A DNA stretch of 64,000 nt from Croceicoccus marinus (GCF_001661675.2 NZ_CP019602.1:1699501-1763500), one strand, 5' to 3'; positions 28,028 to 38,661 are shown, counted from the first letter of the stretch. Program-made: numbers and translations. The notes: generated from the sequence alone by a model not told the origin.

Positions 28028-28105
28028 GCTTGCTCCTTTCGGCTGGCGCGCCATAGACTAGGCGCACAGCAGAACAGAACAAGCGAGAGAGCGGAAAAGC
28101 GCCTT

Positions 28106-29590
28106 ATGCCCCGACATATTCTGGCGATCGACCAGGGCACCACCAGCACGCGGGCCATCCTGTTCGATGAGGGCGGCAACGCGCTGGCGACCGCGCGGCG
28201 CGAATTCGCACAGCATTACCCGCAGCCTGGCTGGGTCGAGCACGACCCCGATGAGATCTGGCGCGACACGGTCGCCGCCGCGCGCGAGGCGATTGCAGCG
28301 GCCGGTCTGTCCGCAGACGCCGTCGCGGGCATCGGCATCACCAACCAGCGCGAAACCGTGGTCGTTTGGGACCGCGCCACGGGCGAGCCAATCCATCGCG
28401 CCATCGTCTGGCAGGACCGCCGCACGGCCAGCCTGTGCGCCGGGATGAAGGCGGCTGGCGAGGAAGCCGGGGTACGCGAAAGGACCGGCCTGCTGATCGA
28501 TCCCTATTTCTCGGCCACCAAGCTGGCGTGGATACTGGACCATGTCGCCGGTGCCCGTGCCCGCGCCGAAAAAGGCGAGCTGGCCTTCGGCACCATCGAC
28601 AGTTTCCTCTTGTGGCGGCTGACGGGCGGCAGGGTGCATGCGACCGACGTCACCAATGCGGGGCGCACCCTGCTCTACGACATTCGCGCGCAGCAATGGG
28701 ATCAGGATCTGTGCCGCCTGTTCCGCGTGCCGATGGCCCTGCTCCCCCAGGTTCGCGACAATGCGCATGTCTACGGCACGACCAAAGCGGATCTGCTGGG
28801 CGCGCCCATCCCGGTCGCAGGCATGGCGGGCGACCAGCAGGCCGCCCTGTTCGGGCAGGCATGTTTCGACAGGGGCATGGCCAAAAGCACCTATGGCACC
28901 GGCTGCTTCATGCTGCTCAACACCGGCGGCGACGCGCTGGCTTCGCAGAACCGCCTGCTGACCACGCCCGCCTATAGGCTGGACGGGAAGATGGTCTATG
29001 CGCTGGAAGGTTCGATCTTCATCGCGGGCGCGGCGATCAAATGGCTGCGCGACGGGATCGGCGTGATCACCCACGCCCGCGAAACCGACGACATGGCGAC
29101 ACAGGTCCCCGACAATCACGGTGTCTATATGGTGCCCGCCTTCGTCGGACTGGGCGCGCCGCATTGGGATCCGGATGCGCGCGGGGCGATCTTCGGGCTT
29201 ACGCTGGGCGCGACGCAGGCGCATCTCGCGCGCGCCGCGCTGGAAGCGGTTGCCTATCAGACGATGGATCTGGCCGGGGCAATGGTCGCCGACGGCGGCG
29301 AGACGCCTGCCAGCCTGCGGGTGGATGGCGGCATGGCGGCGAACGACTGGCTTTGCCAGTTCCTGGCCGACATGATCGACGCCCCGGTCGAGCGGCCCTC
29401 CAATCTTGAGACGACCGCACTGGGCGCGGCTTTCCACGCCGGGCTGGCGACGGGGGTGTGGTCGGGCCTTCCCGCTTTGGCTGCATTGCGGAGCGAGGGC
29501 CGCATCTTCACGCCGCAGATGAATGGGGCAGCCCGCCAGTCGCTGATCGCCGGATGGCGCGATGCGGTGCGCCGCACCGTCACCGATTGA
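28106..29590 (+). CDS. glpK: Glycerol kinase
   Basis: 494 aa FGGY-family kinase phosphorylating glycerol. N-terminal [17 protein letters not shown], the glycerol-binding [14 protein letters not shown]-site [10 protein letters not shown] and the C-terminal [14 protein letters not shown] are all present, and the length is standard. Product and substrate couple directly to the divergent glpD. The stop lies 26 bases from the end of the convergent FAD oxidoreductase gene. Confidence 0.97.
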   Translation: MPRHILAIDQGTTSTRAILFDEGGNALATARREFAQHYPQPGWVEHDPDEIWRDTVAAAREAIAAAGLSADAVAGIGITNQRETVVVWDRATGEPIHRAIVWQDRRTASLCAGMKAAGEEAGVRERTGLLIDPYFSATKLAWILDHVAGARARAEKGELAFGTIDSFLLWRLTGGRVHATDVTNAGRTLLYDIRAQQWDQDLCRLFRVPMALLPQVRDNAHVYGTTKADLLGAPIPVAGMAGDQQAALFGQACFDRGMAKSTYGTGCFMLLNTGGDALASQNRLLTTPAYRLDGKMVYALEGSIFIAGAAIKWLRDGIGVITHARETDDMATQVPDNHGVYMVPAFVGLGAPHWDPDARGAIFGLTLGATQAHLARAALEAVAYQTMDLAGAMVADGGETPASLRVDGGMAANDWLCQFLADMIDAPVERPSNLETTALGAAFHAGLATGVWSGLPALAALRSEGRIFTPQMNGAARQSLIAGWRDAVRRTVTD

Positions 29591-29616
29591 CGCGGCACGC
29601 TCGCGCATCCTTGGAA

Positions 29617-30720
29617 TCAGTCCACCATCCCGGCCACCATGCGCGCAATCGCCATCGACGATGTCAGTCCCGGACTTTCGATCCCGAACAGGTTGACCAA
29701 CCCGCTGCACCCGTGATCGGCCGGGCCGGAAATCACGAAATCGCCCGCCTCCTCGCCGGGTCCGGTTACCTTTGGCCGCACGCCGGCATAGCCCGCCTGC
29801 AGGCGCGAAGCATCGAGCGCGGGCCAGATCCGCTGCGCCGCCGCCGCGAACCTTGCATGACGACCCGGATCGATCGCGTAGTCCACGGCATCGATCCATT
29901 CGACGTCCGGCCCGAACCGCGCCTGCCCGGCCAGATCCAGCGTCAGATGCGTGCCCAGCCCGCCCGGCTCGGGAACGGGATAGATCAGATGGCGAAACGG
30001 CACCTTGCCGCCATAGGTGAAATAAACGCCGCGTGCGTAAAAGGCGGGCGGCACGAAGGCCGGGTCCAGCCCCTGCGTCGCCAGCGCCAGTTCCTGTGCC
30101 GCAAGCCCCGCCGAATTGACCAGCACCGGCGAGGACACGGCAGGCTCGTCCGCGCCGTCGAGCCATATCTGCCACGATCCGTCGGCGCGGCCGATGCGCG
30201 CGACCCGGCTGCCGGTCACCAGCATCGCCCCATGCGCCTCCGCCTCGCCCAGAAGCGCCAGCATTAAGCCATGGCTGTCGATGATACCCGTCGACGGCGA
30301 CAATAGAGCGCCCGCGCAGGGAAGCTCCGGCTCGAGCGCCAGCACCTCCCGCGGGCTCAGGCGGACCAGATCGTGCGCGCCCGCCCGGGCGGCCCTCGCC
30401 TCGATGGTGTCCAGCTCGGCCAGCTGCGCATCGTCATGGGCGAAGATGATCTTGCCGGTCCGGCGGTGCGGCACCCCGCGCGCTTCGCAAAAGCCATACA
30501 GCAGGTCGCGCCCTTCCACGCATAGCCGCGCCTTCAGCGATCCGGGGGGATAATAGATCCCTGCGTGGACGACTTCGGAATTGCGGCTGCTGGTCCAGGA
30601 TCCGAACTGCGCCTCGCCGTCCAGCACCAGCGGCGCGCGGCCCGCCAGCGCAAGTTCACGCGCCACCGCAAGCCCGACGACCCCCGCTCCCACGACTATC
30701 GCATCGACTTGCTCGACCAA
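29617..30720 (-). CDS. FAD-dependent oxidoreductase, L-2-hydroxyglutarate oxidase-like
   Basis: 367 aa DAO-fold flavoprotein. The FAD motif AIVVGAGVVGLAVARELA opens the protein; SRNSEVVHAGIYYPPGSLKARLC is the block typical of the LhgO/YgaF group, which oxidises L-2-hydroxyglutarate to 2-oxoglutarate. A glycerol-3-phosphate or amino acid oxidase role is possible given the neighbours. The drawn start is TTG 30720; no ATG precedes the conserved region in frame. Confidence 0.82.
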   Translation of the reverse strand: MVEQVDAIVVGAGVVGLAVARELALAGRAPLVLDGEAQFGSWTSSRNSEVVHAGIYYPPGSLKARLCVEGRDLLYGFCEARGVPHRRTGKIIFAHDDAQLAELDTIEARAARAGAHDLVRLSPREVLALEPELPCAGALLSPSTGIIDSHGLMLALLGEAEAHGAMLVTGSRVARIGRADGSWQIWLDGADEPAVSSPVLVNSAGLAAQELALATQGLDPAFVPPAFYARGVYFTYGGKVPFRHLIYPVPEPGGLGTHLTLDLAGQARFGPDVEWIDAVDYAIDPGRHARFAAAAQRIWPALDASRLQAGYAGVRPKVTGPGEEAGDFVISGPADHGCSGLVNLFGIESPGLTSSMAIARMVAGMVD

Positions 30721-30820
30721 TTGCTGCGCCCCGCCCCCTTCGATGCATGACGCGATAACCCGCCAGACGGCGCGGTGTCACGGCAGCAGAATGGTTAGTC
30801 CGGCAGGCGAAAGCGCGGGT

Positions 30821-32002
30821 TCAGTTGGCCCTGATCGCAGCCTGTTCGTCGCTCTGCCCGGTACTCCGATGGGGGACCGGCATGGATGCGATCGACACAT
30901 TGGGCCGCGCCGCCGCCGGCGTTTCGTCGCGCGATGCCAGCATGCCCGCCGGAGCGGTAAGGCGATATTCGATGGTATAGCCGAAATGATCGGAAAGCGG
31001 CTCACCCCCCGCTTCCGTGCCGAAGGGGATACTGGCGGCCACCGCGGCGATCGTGCGGCGGTCACCCGGCAGCACATATTGCATGTCGCGCGCCCGTTCG
31101 AGCACCCATTGCGCATCGTCCGAATGCACATCCGGCATGAAATCGGCATCGATGCAGCCGCGCAGAGCCTCCGACGGGGCCAGCCCGCCGTTCAGCCGCA
31201 TCAGCGCGGGCGGCAGGATCGCCAGCCGCTCCTCGCGGTCGCCTAGGTTGAAATCGCCCGCCAGGATCAGCGGAATCGCCGGATTGCGATTGCTCCGAAG
31301 GAAATCGACCAGGAAATCGACCTGCTGGCGGTACGCCCGCTCGGTCTCCTTCTCGGACGCCCACGACGCTCCCTTGCTGTTGAGATGGGTGGTCGCGATC
31401 TCGACCTTCCCCTTGCCGGGCACGTCGAGCGTCACCAACACGACGCCTTTGGCCGCGAAGCAGTCCATCCCTGCGCACGCCCCCTTGGGGAAAGCTGCGC
31501 GGTCGACCTCCACGATCGGAAAATCGCTCAGCACGATCAGCCCGCTGTCCAGCTGCGGCGCGGCGGACCTGCGGCGGAAAGGTGCGCGCCTCGACACCGG
31601 ATTGGCCACGCGCTGCGCCCTGGCCCCGACGATCTGATAGCGATAGCCAGCACGGTCGCCGATCGACTTGGCTTCGGAGCGGAAGGCTTCCTGCAGGACG
31701 ACCACGGCGGGCTGCACGGCATCCTTGCGCATGCGGGCAAGGCGATCTGCAATGCGTTCCAGCGCATCCGCCCGCCCGGTCGCGATCGGCCACGGCAGGC
31801 CCTTGACGTTATAGGTCATGACCGAAAGGTCGGGCGCGCGGGCCTGGGCGGGCTCCATGCCGGTCCGGGCGGGTTCAATTATGGGAAGGGCGATTTCAAG
31901 CGTGGCAAGCGGCGCTGCAGGCTGGGCATGCGCCCCACCTGCCAAAAACAGTGATCCGGCCATGAACATGACCATTCGAGTTGTGCGAGCCGATATCCGC
32001 AT
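30821..32002 (-). CDS. Secreted endonuclease/exonuclease/phosphatase-family protein
   Basis: 393 aa with a signal peptide ending AGGAHAQ. The EEP fold is marked by SVMTYNVKGL, VVLQEAF (metal-binding Glu), THLNSKG, LILAGDFNLGD (catalytic Asp) and the terminal SDHFGY (catalytic His). Secreted members include DNases, phosphoesterases and sphingomyelinase-like lipases; the sequence does not decide which. A 60-residue tail without recognised features follows the domain. In a sphingolipid-rich host a lipid phosphodiesterase is an attractive but unproven idea. Confidence 0.82.
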   Translation of the reverse strand: MRISARTTRMVMFMAGSLFLAGGAHAQPAAPLATLEIALPIIEPARTGMEPAQARAPDLSVMTYNVKGLPWPIATGRADALERIADRLARMRKDAVQPAVVVLQEAFRSEAKSIGDRAGYRYQIVGARAQRVANPVSRRAPFRRRSAAPQLDSGLIVLSDFPIVEVDRAAFPKGACAGMDCFAAKGVVLVTLDVPGKGKVEIATTHLNSKGASWASEKETERAYRQQVDFLVDFLRSNRNPAIPLILAGDFNLGDREERLAILPPALMRLNGGLAPSEALRGCIDADFMPDVHSDDAQWVLERARDMQYVLPGDRRTIAAVAASIPFGTEAGGEPLSDHFGYTIEYRLTAPAGMLASRDETPAAARPNVSIASMPVPHRSTGQSDEQAAIRAN

Positions 32003-32156
32003 TCGTCCCCTGTCGATGCCCCATATCGATGGGGCGGTTCGATTCCGTTCCCCTGCCCATAAAGCATTTGGCCGGGAAATGCTGCAACTTGTTGGACAAT
32101 TCGTGACAATTCGGTTGCAAAGCGCCCTGTCCGGTCGTTTTTTCCGCCGGATCTGT

Positions 32157-32963
32157 TTAATCGGCGGGCGCAGGCAAGCGGCTGGCGTGCACGGTTCGCG
32201 TTTCGCGGTCGATGGACCAGATCAGGGTTTCGTCCAGCGGATCCACGTCGATCGCCTGCCCATGCGATTCGATCGGGATGGTCGCCACATGTCGCAGCGT
32301 GCCGCCGGCCTGCGGCAATGCGACGACGTAAAGCTCGGGCTTGTCGTGGCCGCTCAGGTACAGCTGGCCGTTCTCGCTCCAGCTCGCGCCCGAAATGCTG
32401 CTGGGCGCCAGCCGATCGAGCACCGCATCGGGCAGGCCCCACATGCGGCTTATGCGGAAGTCGTCGTCCATCTGGGCGACGAAGCTGTCGCGATGATCGC
32501 GTCCCTCGGGCGTGCCGCGGTCGTCGTAATTGGCGAATGTCGCCCACCACTTGCCGTCATGCCAGTCCAGCGCGGTCAGCGAGCCGGGCATCGGACCCAG
32601 CGCGATCGAACGGCTATGCTCCAGCCTCTGCAGATCGAAGATCGCGACCGTCGAAAGCTGCGGGACCGCCGGATAGTTCGAGGATGCGCAGACCAGTTCG
32701 TCATCCACCACGGTGCAGCTGTTCAGATGCGGGAACAGGGCCGGGTCGCCCCTCCACTCGCCGGTCACCTGCCGATCGGCAATCGCGATGCGGGTGATGA
32801 CATTATTGTCGACGGCATAGATCGACGTACCGTCGGACGCGACGCCCTGCCGCGCGCTTTGGGCAGGGATCACGCGCTCCGACCCGGCCTGCCGGGCAAT
32901 GGCGGGGTTCAGGACTGACAGGGCAGCGGCGCAAAGGCCAAGCGCCCATTTCGATATTCGCAT
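32157..32963 (-). CDS. Secreted beta-propeller-like protein, unknown
   Basis: 268 aa with a signal peptide (cleavage near AIARQ). The mature part is made of repeated beta-strand units (GVASDGTSIYAVDNN, GSLTALDWHDGKWWATFAN, SGASWSENGQLYLSG), suggesting a beta-propeller, but no family-defining motif is recognised. A ribosome site AAGGAAG precedes the ATG. The 150-base gap to the next gene downstream contains no gene. Function unknown. Confidence 0.7.
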   Translation of the reverse strand: MRISKWALGLCAAALSVLNPAIARQAGSERVIPAQSARQGVASDGTSIYAVDNNVITRIAIADRQVTGEWRGDPALFPHLNSCTVVDDELVCASSNYPAVPQLSTVAIFDLQRLEHSRSIALGPMPGSLTALDWHDGKWWATFANYDDRGTPEGRDHRDSFVAQMDDDFRISRMWGLPDAVLDRLAPSSISGASWSENGQLYLSGHDKPELYVVALPQAGGTLRHVATIPIESHGQAIDVDPLDETLIWSIDRETRTVHASRLPAPAD

Positions 32964-33084
32964 GCGGCTGTTCTTCCTTCAGGCGGCGTGATGACATCCC
33001 GCGCCTTTCATAGCGCACCGAACATTGCCGAATGGAGACGGTGGACCGCCGTTCCGGCCGATGCCCGGCCGGCAGTAGGCCCCC

Positions 33085-34461
33085 TTAGACCGCTGGCGAA
33101 ACATACGGGCCGGGCGATGCCGCCGCCAGATGCAGCGCGACATAGGCGTTCGACAGCGCGGCGCGATTGTCGAGCAGTGCTTCGCGGCTGGAAATGAGCT
33201 GCCGCTGGGCGTCGAGCAAGTCGAACAGCGACGCCAGCCCTTCGCGGTAAAGCGCGTTCGATTGCTCCAGCGCCGCGTCGCTCTGCTCGATGGCGGCGGC
33301 TAGGGCTTCCGCGCGCTGGCGGAACGCGCCGATCGCGACCAGCGCATTTTCCGTCTCGCGCAGCGCGTCGAGGAAGGTCAGCCGGTAATCGGCATAGCGG
33401 GCATCGAGTTCGGCTTCCGCGGCATCGACCTCGGCGCGGCGGCGGCCGCCGTCGAAGATGGGAATGTCGAGCGCGGCTCCGACGCCGGCGAGAAATTCGC
33501 CGAACAGATCGCCCAGGCTGCCGCCTCCAAGCACGATGGATGCCGGAACGGTCAGCGAAGGGCGCAAGTCGGCCCGCTCGATCCCGACACCCGCAGCCGC
33601 CTCCTGCAGCCGCGCCTCGGCGGCGAGGACGTCGGTGCGGCGCCGCAACAGGTCGAGCGGCTGGCCCACCGGCGGGCCGCCGTCATAGCTGGGGATCGCG
33701 CCGATCCCGCCCTCGCCCGCCGGGACGAAAGTGCCGGGCGCTTCGCCCAGCAGCAGGGCGAGAGCATGCTCCGCCTCGGCGCGCTGGATCTCGAGCACGC
33801 CGAGCCGCGCCTGCGTCTGCGAGAGGTCGGCGGCGGCACGCCGCACGTCGAGATTGGCGGCCAGCCCCGCTTCGAACCGCAAGGTCACGACATCGAGGGT
33901 CTGCTCCTGCAGCCCCGTCGATTCCTCCAGCAGTTCAAGCTGCGCGCCGGTGCGGCGATAGTCGATATATTGCCTGGCGATGGCGGCGGCCACGATGCGG
34001 CGCGCATCGGCGCGCAGATAATCCGCCTCGGCATAGCGGGCGGCGGCGGCGCGGATCTCGGCACTCAGCCGCCCGCTGATGTCGGGATCGAACAGCGCGA
34101 ACAGCCCGGCGCTGGCGCTGACATTGCTGCCGCCGTCATTGGCCTGAACGCCGACGTCGGCCGCGCCGTCCACGCTGGGCAGGCGGTCGGCGCGTTCGGC
34201 GCGCAGCAGCGCCTCGGCCGAGCGAACACGCTCGCGCGCAATCGCGATGTCGAGATTGTCGGCAAGCCCCCGCTCGATCAGCGCGTCGAGCACCGGGTCG
34301 TCGAATCCGTTCCACCAATCCTCGTCGGCGCCCGCTTCGGGAAGGGCAGCGGCAAATTCGGGCGGCGCATCGATGGCGGTGTGCGGCTCGACCTCCGGCA
34401 CGCTGGCGCAGGCGGACAGCAGGCCGGACGCCAGCAGCACGGGCAACAGCGATCGGATCAT
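33085..34461 (-). CDS. RND efflux outer-membrane lipoprotein (NodT/OprM family)
   Basis: 458 aa TolC-like outer-membrane channel. The lipobox LLSAC (Cys18) marks a lipoprotein; the mature protein carries two repeats of long coiled helices as in OprM. It is the last gene of the efflux operon, its ATG overlapping the pump stop (ATGA). After the stop there is an inverted repeat around 33054-33073 without a T-run. Confidence 0.93.
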   Translation of the reverse strand: MIRSLLPVLLASGLLSACASVPEVEPHTAIDAPPEFAAALPEAGADEDWWNGFDDPVLDALIERGLADNLDIAIARERVRSAEALLRAERADRLPSVDGAADVGVQANDGGSNVSASAGLFALFDPDISGRLSAEIRAAAARYAEADYLRADARRIVAAAIARQYIDYRRTGAQLELLEESTGLQEQTLDVVTLRFEAGLAANLDVRRAAADLSQTQARLGVLEIQRAEAEHALALLLGEAPGTFVPAGEGGIGAIPSYDGGPPVGQPLDLLRRRTDVLAAEARLQEAAAGVGIERADLRPSLTVPASIVLGGGSLGDLFGEFLAGVGAALDIPIFDGGRRRAEVDAAEAELDARYADYRLTFLDALRETENALVAIGAFRQRAEALAAAIEQSDAALEQSNALYREGLASLFDLLDAQRQLISSREALLDNRAALSNAYVALHLAAASPGPYVSPAV

Positions 34462-37400
34462 GCGGGTGCCATCGTCATGTCTTCGTCGACCTGCCCGATC
34501 TCTTCCTTCAGCCGTGCCAGGTCGACCGAGCGCGGCTTGCCGAAACGGGCGATGCCCAGATAGATCACCGGCGTCAGGAACAGGGTGAAGATGCCCGCGA
34601 TGCCCAGTCCGCCGAAGATCACCCAGCCGATCGACTGGCGCGCCTCCGCCCCCGCTCCACCCGCAAGGATCAACGGCACCGCGCCGATAACGGTCGAGAT
34701 CAGGGTCATCGCGATCGGGCGCAGGCGGATCGAGGCGGCTTCCTCCACCGCCTCGCGCACGCTGCGGCCCTGGTGGCGAAGCTGGTCGGCGAATTCGACC
34801 ACCAGGATGCCGTTCTTGGCCATCAGTCCGATCAGCATGACCAACCCGATCTGCGAATAGATATTGAGCGAAACGCCCGACAGGAACAGCGCCAGGATCG
34901 CGGCGGCCAGCGCGAAGGGCACCGTGAACAGCACGACCAGCGCGCTCGTCAGGCTTTCGAACTGGGCGACCAGCACCAGGAACACGATGACCAGCGCGAA
35001 CAGATAGGTGACCAGCACGTCGTTCGAGGTTTCGTTCAGGCTTTCGGCATCGCCCTGCAGCAGCATGTCGACGTCCTCTGCCACCGTCTCGTCGGCAAGG
35101 CGCTGCATCTCGGTGATCGCGTCGCGCAGCGATACGCCTTGCGCGATGTCGGCGTCGACTTCGATCGCGCGGCGCTGTTCGGTGCGGTCGAGCTGCGCGG
35201 CGACGCCCTGCTCAACCACGTCGGTCACCAGCGACATGGGCACCAGCCCCCCCGATTCGGTGCGGACATACAGGTTCGACAGATCCGCCGGATTGGTGAT
35301 CGACACCGCGCGCGAGGTCAGGAAGATCGGCACCGCCTGGTCCCCGATATTGAGGTCGGCGATCTCCTCGCCCCCCACCATCGCGCTTAGGGTCTGCGAC
35401 AAATCGTCAAGATCGATGCCCAGGTCCGATGCCCGCTGCCGGTCGATCCGCAGCGACAATTGCGGCTGCGTCGGCTGGTACGAGATATCGGGATTGGACA
35501 ATATGTCGGACCTTGTATCGATCGCCTCGGACAGCGCCAGGGCGGATCGGTAGATATTGTCGTATTCGCCGCCCGTCAGCGCGACCTCCAGCCCCTCGCC
35601 CCCGCCGCCAAAGCTGAGCGTGCCGCGGCCGCGTGCGTTGGTGCGCGAACCCGGGATCTCCTGCAGCGGGGGGTTCAGCTCTTCCACGATCTCGCTCTGG
35701 CTACGCTCCCGCTCGTCCCACGGGGCAAGCTGGGCGGTGACGCGCACGCGATTGGGGTCCCACTGGCCGACGACCGAGAAGGTGCTCTCGATCTCCCCGC
35801 TGTCGAGATAGGGCTGCAGGATACGCTCGATCTCGTCCAGTTCGCGGTCCATGAAGGTCAGGCCGACCCCGTCGGGACCGGTGGCGTCGACCTCGATCAC
35901 GCCGCGATCCTCGTCGGGCACAAGCTCGTTTTCGATCTGCGTATACAGCAGGCCCGTCAGGGCCGCGACCACCACCGCGGCGCCGATCACAAGCTTTCCC
36001 CTGTCGAGGCACCAGACCAGCATCTGCATGTACCGGTCACGCATGTGGCCGCCCCAGCGCGTCAGCCGGTCGCCATCCGCCGCGCCATTGGTAAGGTCGA
36101 TGCGCGCCGCCAGCGCGGGCACCAGCGACAGTGCGATGAACGACGATATCAGCACCGCCAGCGACAGCACGAAGCCGAATTCGCGAAACAGGCGCCCGGT
36201 TTCAGACGGCAGGAAGCTGATCGGCACGAACACCGATACCAGCACGGCGGTGGTGGCGACCACCGCGAAGAACACCTGCCGCGTGCCCACGACCGCTGCC
36301 GCGCGCCGTCCCAGCCCCTTGTTCTGCAGGCGCTGCGTGTTTTCCAGCACCACGATCGCGTCGTCGACGATCAGCCCGGTCGCCAGCACCAGCGCCAGCA
36401 ACGTCAACAGGTTGATCGAAAAGCCCATGATCCAGATGCCCGCGATCACCCCGACCAGCGCGATCGGTATGGTCGTGCTGGGAATGATTGTGGGCCGCCA
36501 GGCGCGGAAGAAGATCAGCATCGTGCCGATAACCACCATGATCGTGAAGCCCAGCGTGATCAGCACCTCCTGAACCGAAATCTGGATAAACTGGGCGTCG
36601 TCGGAAATCACCTCGACCTGGATATTGTCGAAGCGCTGGTTCACCCGTTCGACCGCTGTTCGAATGGCGTTTGAAATCTCGATCGTGTTCGAATTGGCCT
36701 GCCGCACGACGCCCATTCCGATCACCGACCTGCCGTCCAGCCGGACGAAATTATTCGCATCGGCAGGCGCGAAATCGACGTCGGCGACATCGCCGATGCG
36801 GGTGTTGCCGCTGATGACCAGATCGCGCAGCAGCTGCGGATCGGTGGCGCTCGCTTCCGCCCGCACGACCAGTTCCTGCGCGTCGGAGCGGAACGAGCCC
36901 ACCGGCACGTCATAGGGCGCACGACGAAGCGCATCGGCCACGTCGCTGATCGTCAGGCCAAAGCGGTTGAGCCGGGCCGGATCCACCGACACGCGCATCT
37001 GCAAGGCCCGGTCGCCGAACAGGTCGATGCTGGCGACGCCTTCTGCCGTCAGCAATTCGGGGACGATGTCGTTCTCGACCAGCTGGGTCAGTTCCGCCTC
37101 GCCCAGGCTGTCGCTTTGCACCACCAGCCGCATGATCGGCCATGCGTCGGCATCGGCCTTGACGATGTTCACCTGCTCGACCCGGTCGGGCAGTTCGCGC
37201 GTCATCCGGCTGACGGCCTCGCGCACGTCGGAGGCCGCGGTATCCAGGTCCACGCCGGGATTGAACTCGGCCCTGACGCGAGAGTTGTTCTCCTCGCTGG
37301 AGGAACGGATTTCGCGCACGCCGGTGACGCGAGCCACCGCATCTTCCAGGATGCTGGTGACTTCCGCGTCCATCGTTTCGGGCGAACCGCCGGGCAGGAC

Positions 37401-37559
37401 CGCGGACACCGACACCACCGGCCGGTCGACATTGGGAAGTTCGCGCACCTCGACCCCGAAGATCGCCGCCAGCCCCGCCAGCAGGATCAGCAGGTTGAGC
37501 ACCCCCACCAGCAGCGGCCGCTTGACCGCCAGCATGGGAAGATCGGACCTATTCTCCAT
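34458..37559 (-). CDS. RND multidrug efflux pump, HAE1 (MexB-like) type
   Basis: 1033 aa inner-membrane proton-driven transporter, trimeric, with twelve membrane helices and two large periplasmic loops. The paired aspartates of helix 4 (TGLIVDDAIVVLEN) and the helix-10/11 block (IGLVMLIGLMAKNGILVVEFAD) define the proton relay. The start ATG 37559 (MENRSDLPML) overlaps the adaptor gene by 11 bases. Substrate range cannot be read from sequence. It works with the adaptor upstream and the channel downstream as a complete tripartite pump. Confidence 0.95.
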   Translation of the reverse strand: MENRSDLPMLAVKRPLLVGVLNLLILLAGLAAIFGVEVRELPNVDRPVVSVSAVLPGGSPETMDAEVTSILEDAVARVTGVREIRSSSEENNSRVRAEFNPGVDLDTAASDVREAVSRMTRELPDRVEQVNIVKADADAWPIMRLVVQSDSLGEAELTQLVENDIVPELLTAEGVASIDLFGDRALQMRVSVDPARLNRFGLTISDVADALRRAPYDVPVGSFRSDAQELVVRAEASATDPQLLRDLVISGNTRIGDVADVDFAPADANNFVRLDGRSVIGMGVVRQANSNTIEISNAIRTAVERVNQRFDNIQVEVISDDAQFIQISVQEVLITLGFTIMVVIGTMLIFFRAWRPTIIPSTTIPIALVGVIAGIWIMGFSINLLTLLALVLATGLIVDDAIVVLENTQRLQNKGLGRRAAAVVGTRQVFFAVVATTAVLVSVFVPISFLPSETGRLFREFGFVLSLAVLISSFIALSLVPALAARIDLTNGAADGDRLTRWGGHMRDRYMQMLVWCLDRGKLVIGAAVVVAALTGLLYTQIENELVPDEDRGVIEVDATGPDGVGLTFMDRELDEIERILQPYLDSGEIESTFSVVGQWDPNRVRVTAQLAPWDERERSQSEIVEELNPPLQEIPGSRTNARGRGTLSFGGGGEGLEVALTGGEYDNIYRSALALSEAIDTRSDILSNPDISYQPTQPQLSLRIDRQRASDLGIDLDDLSQTLSAMVGGEEIADLNIGDQAVPIFLTSRAVSITNPADLSNLYVRTESGGLVPMSLVTDVVEQGVAAQLDRTEQRRAIEVDADIAQGVSLRDAITEMQRLADETVAEDVDMLLQGDAESLNETSNDVLVTYLFALVIVFLVLVAQFESLTSALVVLFTVPFALAAAILALFLSGVSLNIYSQIGLVMLIGLMAKNGILVVEFADQLRHQGRSVREAVEEAASIRLRPIAMTLISTVIGAVPLILAGGAGAEARQSIGWVIFGGLGIAGIFTLFLTPVIYLGIARFGKPRSVDLARLKEEIGQVDEDMTMAPA

Positions 37560-38631
37560 TGCCGGCTTCCGCAGGGCGCAGCGTGGCCTTGCTGGCCGGG
37601 GCGCCTGCGGGCGTGACAAGGCGGATTTCCTGCCCGTCGCGCACCTTCTGCACGCCTTCGACGATCACCCGGTCACCGCGCGTCAGGCGGCCGTCGACGA
37701 ACGCCCTGCCGTCGCGCCGGGCGGTGATGGTGACGGGGACGCGGCTCGCCTTGCCCTCTCGCACGACGAACAGGTGCGAACCCTCGCCGCCCCAGACGAT
37801 GGCTTCCTCAGGCACGGCGGGACTGGGATCGCCGCGCCGGTCGACGGTGACGCGAAAGCTCATGCCCGGGCGCAGGCTGTCGCCCGGATTGGCCAGCTTG
37901 GCGCGCACGATGAAATCGCGGCTGTCCTGCGAAACCCGGCTGTCGGTGGCGACGATGGTCGCCTGCACTTCCCGGTCGGGCTGCGCGAAGGGCACAAGCT
38001 GCACGGTCTCACCCGGCCGCAGCGAACTGAACACGGTTTCGGGCGCGGAGAAATCGACGAACATCGTGCTGCGCTGGTCCAGCTGGGCGATGGGGGTCGA
38101 ATCGTTGACCCGGTTGCCGACGTCGATCTCCGTCAGGCCGATATGGCCCGAGAACGGGGCGCGGATCGTGCGATCGGCCAGTTCGGTGCGCGCCTGCTGC
38201 AACGCCACCCGCGCAGAGGCCAGCGCGGTTTCGCCCGCCTCGATCTGGCTTTCGGAAATCGCGCCGGTATCCTCGATCCGGCGATAGCGGCCCAGCAGCT
38301 GGTCCGCCTCGCGCAATTGCACCTCGGCCGCGTCGACTGCCAGCCTCTCGCGCCGTGCGTCCAGCTGGACGAGCGGTTCGCCCTTGCGGACATAGTCGCC
38401 CGCCGAGAACATCACGCCCGTCACCCTGCCGCCGGTTTCGGGAAACAGTTCCGCGCTGGTCGATGCCCGCGCCGATCCGACCAGCTCGGTCTCGGTATTC
38501 CGGGGAAGGAATTGCAGCGGCTCGGCTATGACCGGAACCGGATCGGGCGCGCGGTCGGGTTCGGAGCCTGAACATCCGCCCATGAAAACAAGGGTCAGGG
38601 CACATAGAAGCCGGGCAGCGCAATGATTCAT
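37549..38631 (-). CDS. RND periplasmic adaptor (membrane fusion) lipoprotein
   Basis: 360 aa from ATG 38631 (MNHCAARLL). A lipobox at FMGGC anchors it; the lipoyl/barrel-sandwich halves flank a short coiled hairpin (about residues 90-150). It joins pump and outer channel. The upstream alternative start at 38664 lies inside the terminator hairpin of the preceding gene and is rejected. First gene of the operon; its leader is only about 30 bases, so its promoter must overlap that terminator, or it relies on read-through. No local regulator is seen. Confidence 0.92.
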   Translation of the reverse strand: MNHCAARLLCALTLVFMGGCSGSEPDRAPDPVPVIAEPLQFLPRNTETELVGSARASTSAELFPETGGRVTGVMFSAGDYVRKGEPLVQLDARRERLAVDAAEVQLREADQLLGRYRRIEDTGAISESQIEAGETALASARVALQQARTELADRTIRAPFSGHIGLTEIDVGNRVNDSTPIAQLDQRSTMFVDFSAPETVFSSLRPGETVQLVPFAQPDREVQATIVATDSRVSQDSRDFIVRAKLANPGDSLRPGMSFRVTVDRRGDPSPAVPEEAIVWGGEGSHLFVVREGKASRVPVTITARRDGRAFVDGRLTRGDRVIVEGVQKVRDGQEIRLVTPAGAPASKATLRPAEAGNGE

Positions 38632-38661
38632 CGGCACTGCATAACCGCGTGCAGCCATTAG

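Noticed and set aside
28058..30175. 705-codon open frame antisense to glpK
   Set aside because: The plus strand carries a complete glycerol kinase; the antisense frame is low-complexity His/Arg/Gln-rich shadow.
31896..32120. 74-codon minus-strand frame upstream of the secreted phosphoesterase
   Set aside because: It lacks a ribosome site and protein-like composition and overlaps the neighbouring gene's start.
33054..33073. Inverted repeat after the efflux operon as a terminator
   Set aside because: The stem is good but no T-run follows on the minus strand; not called.
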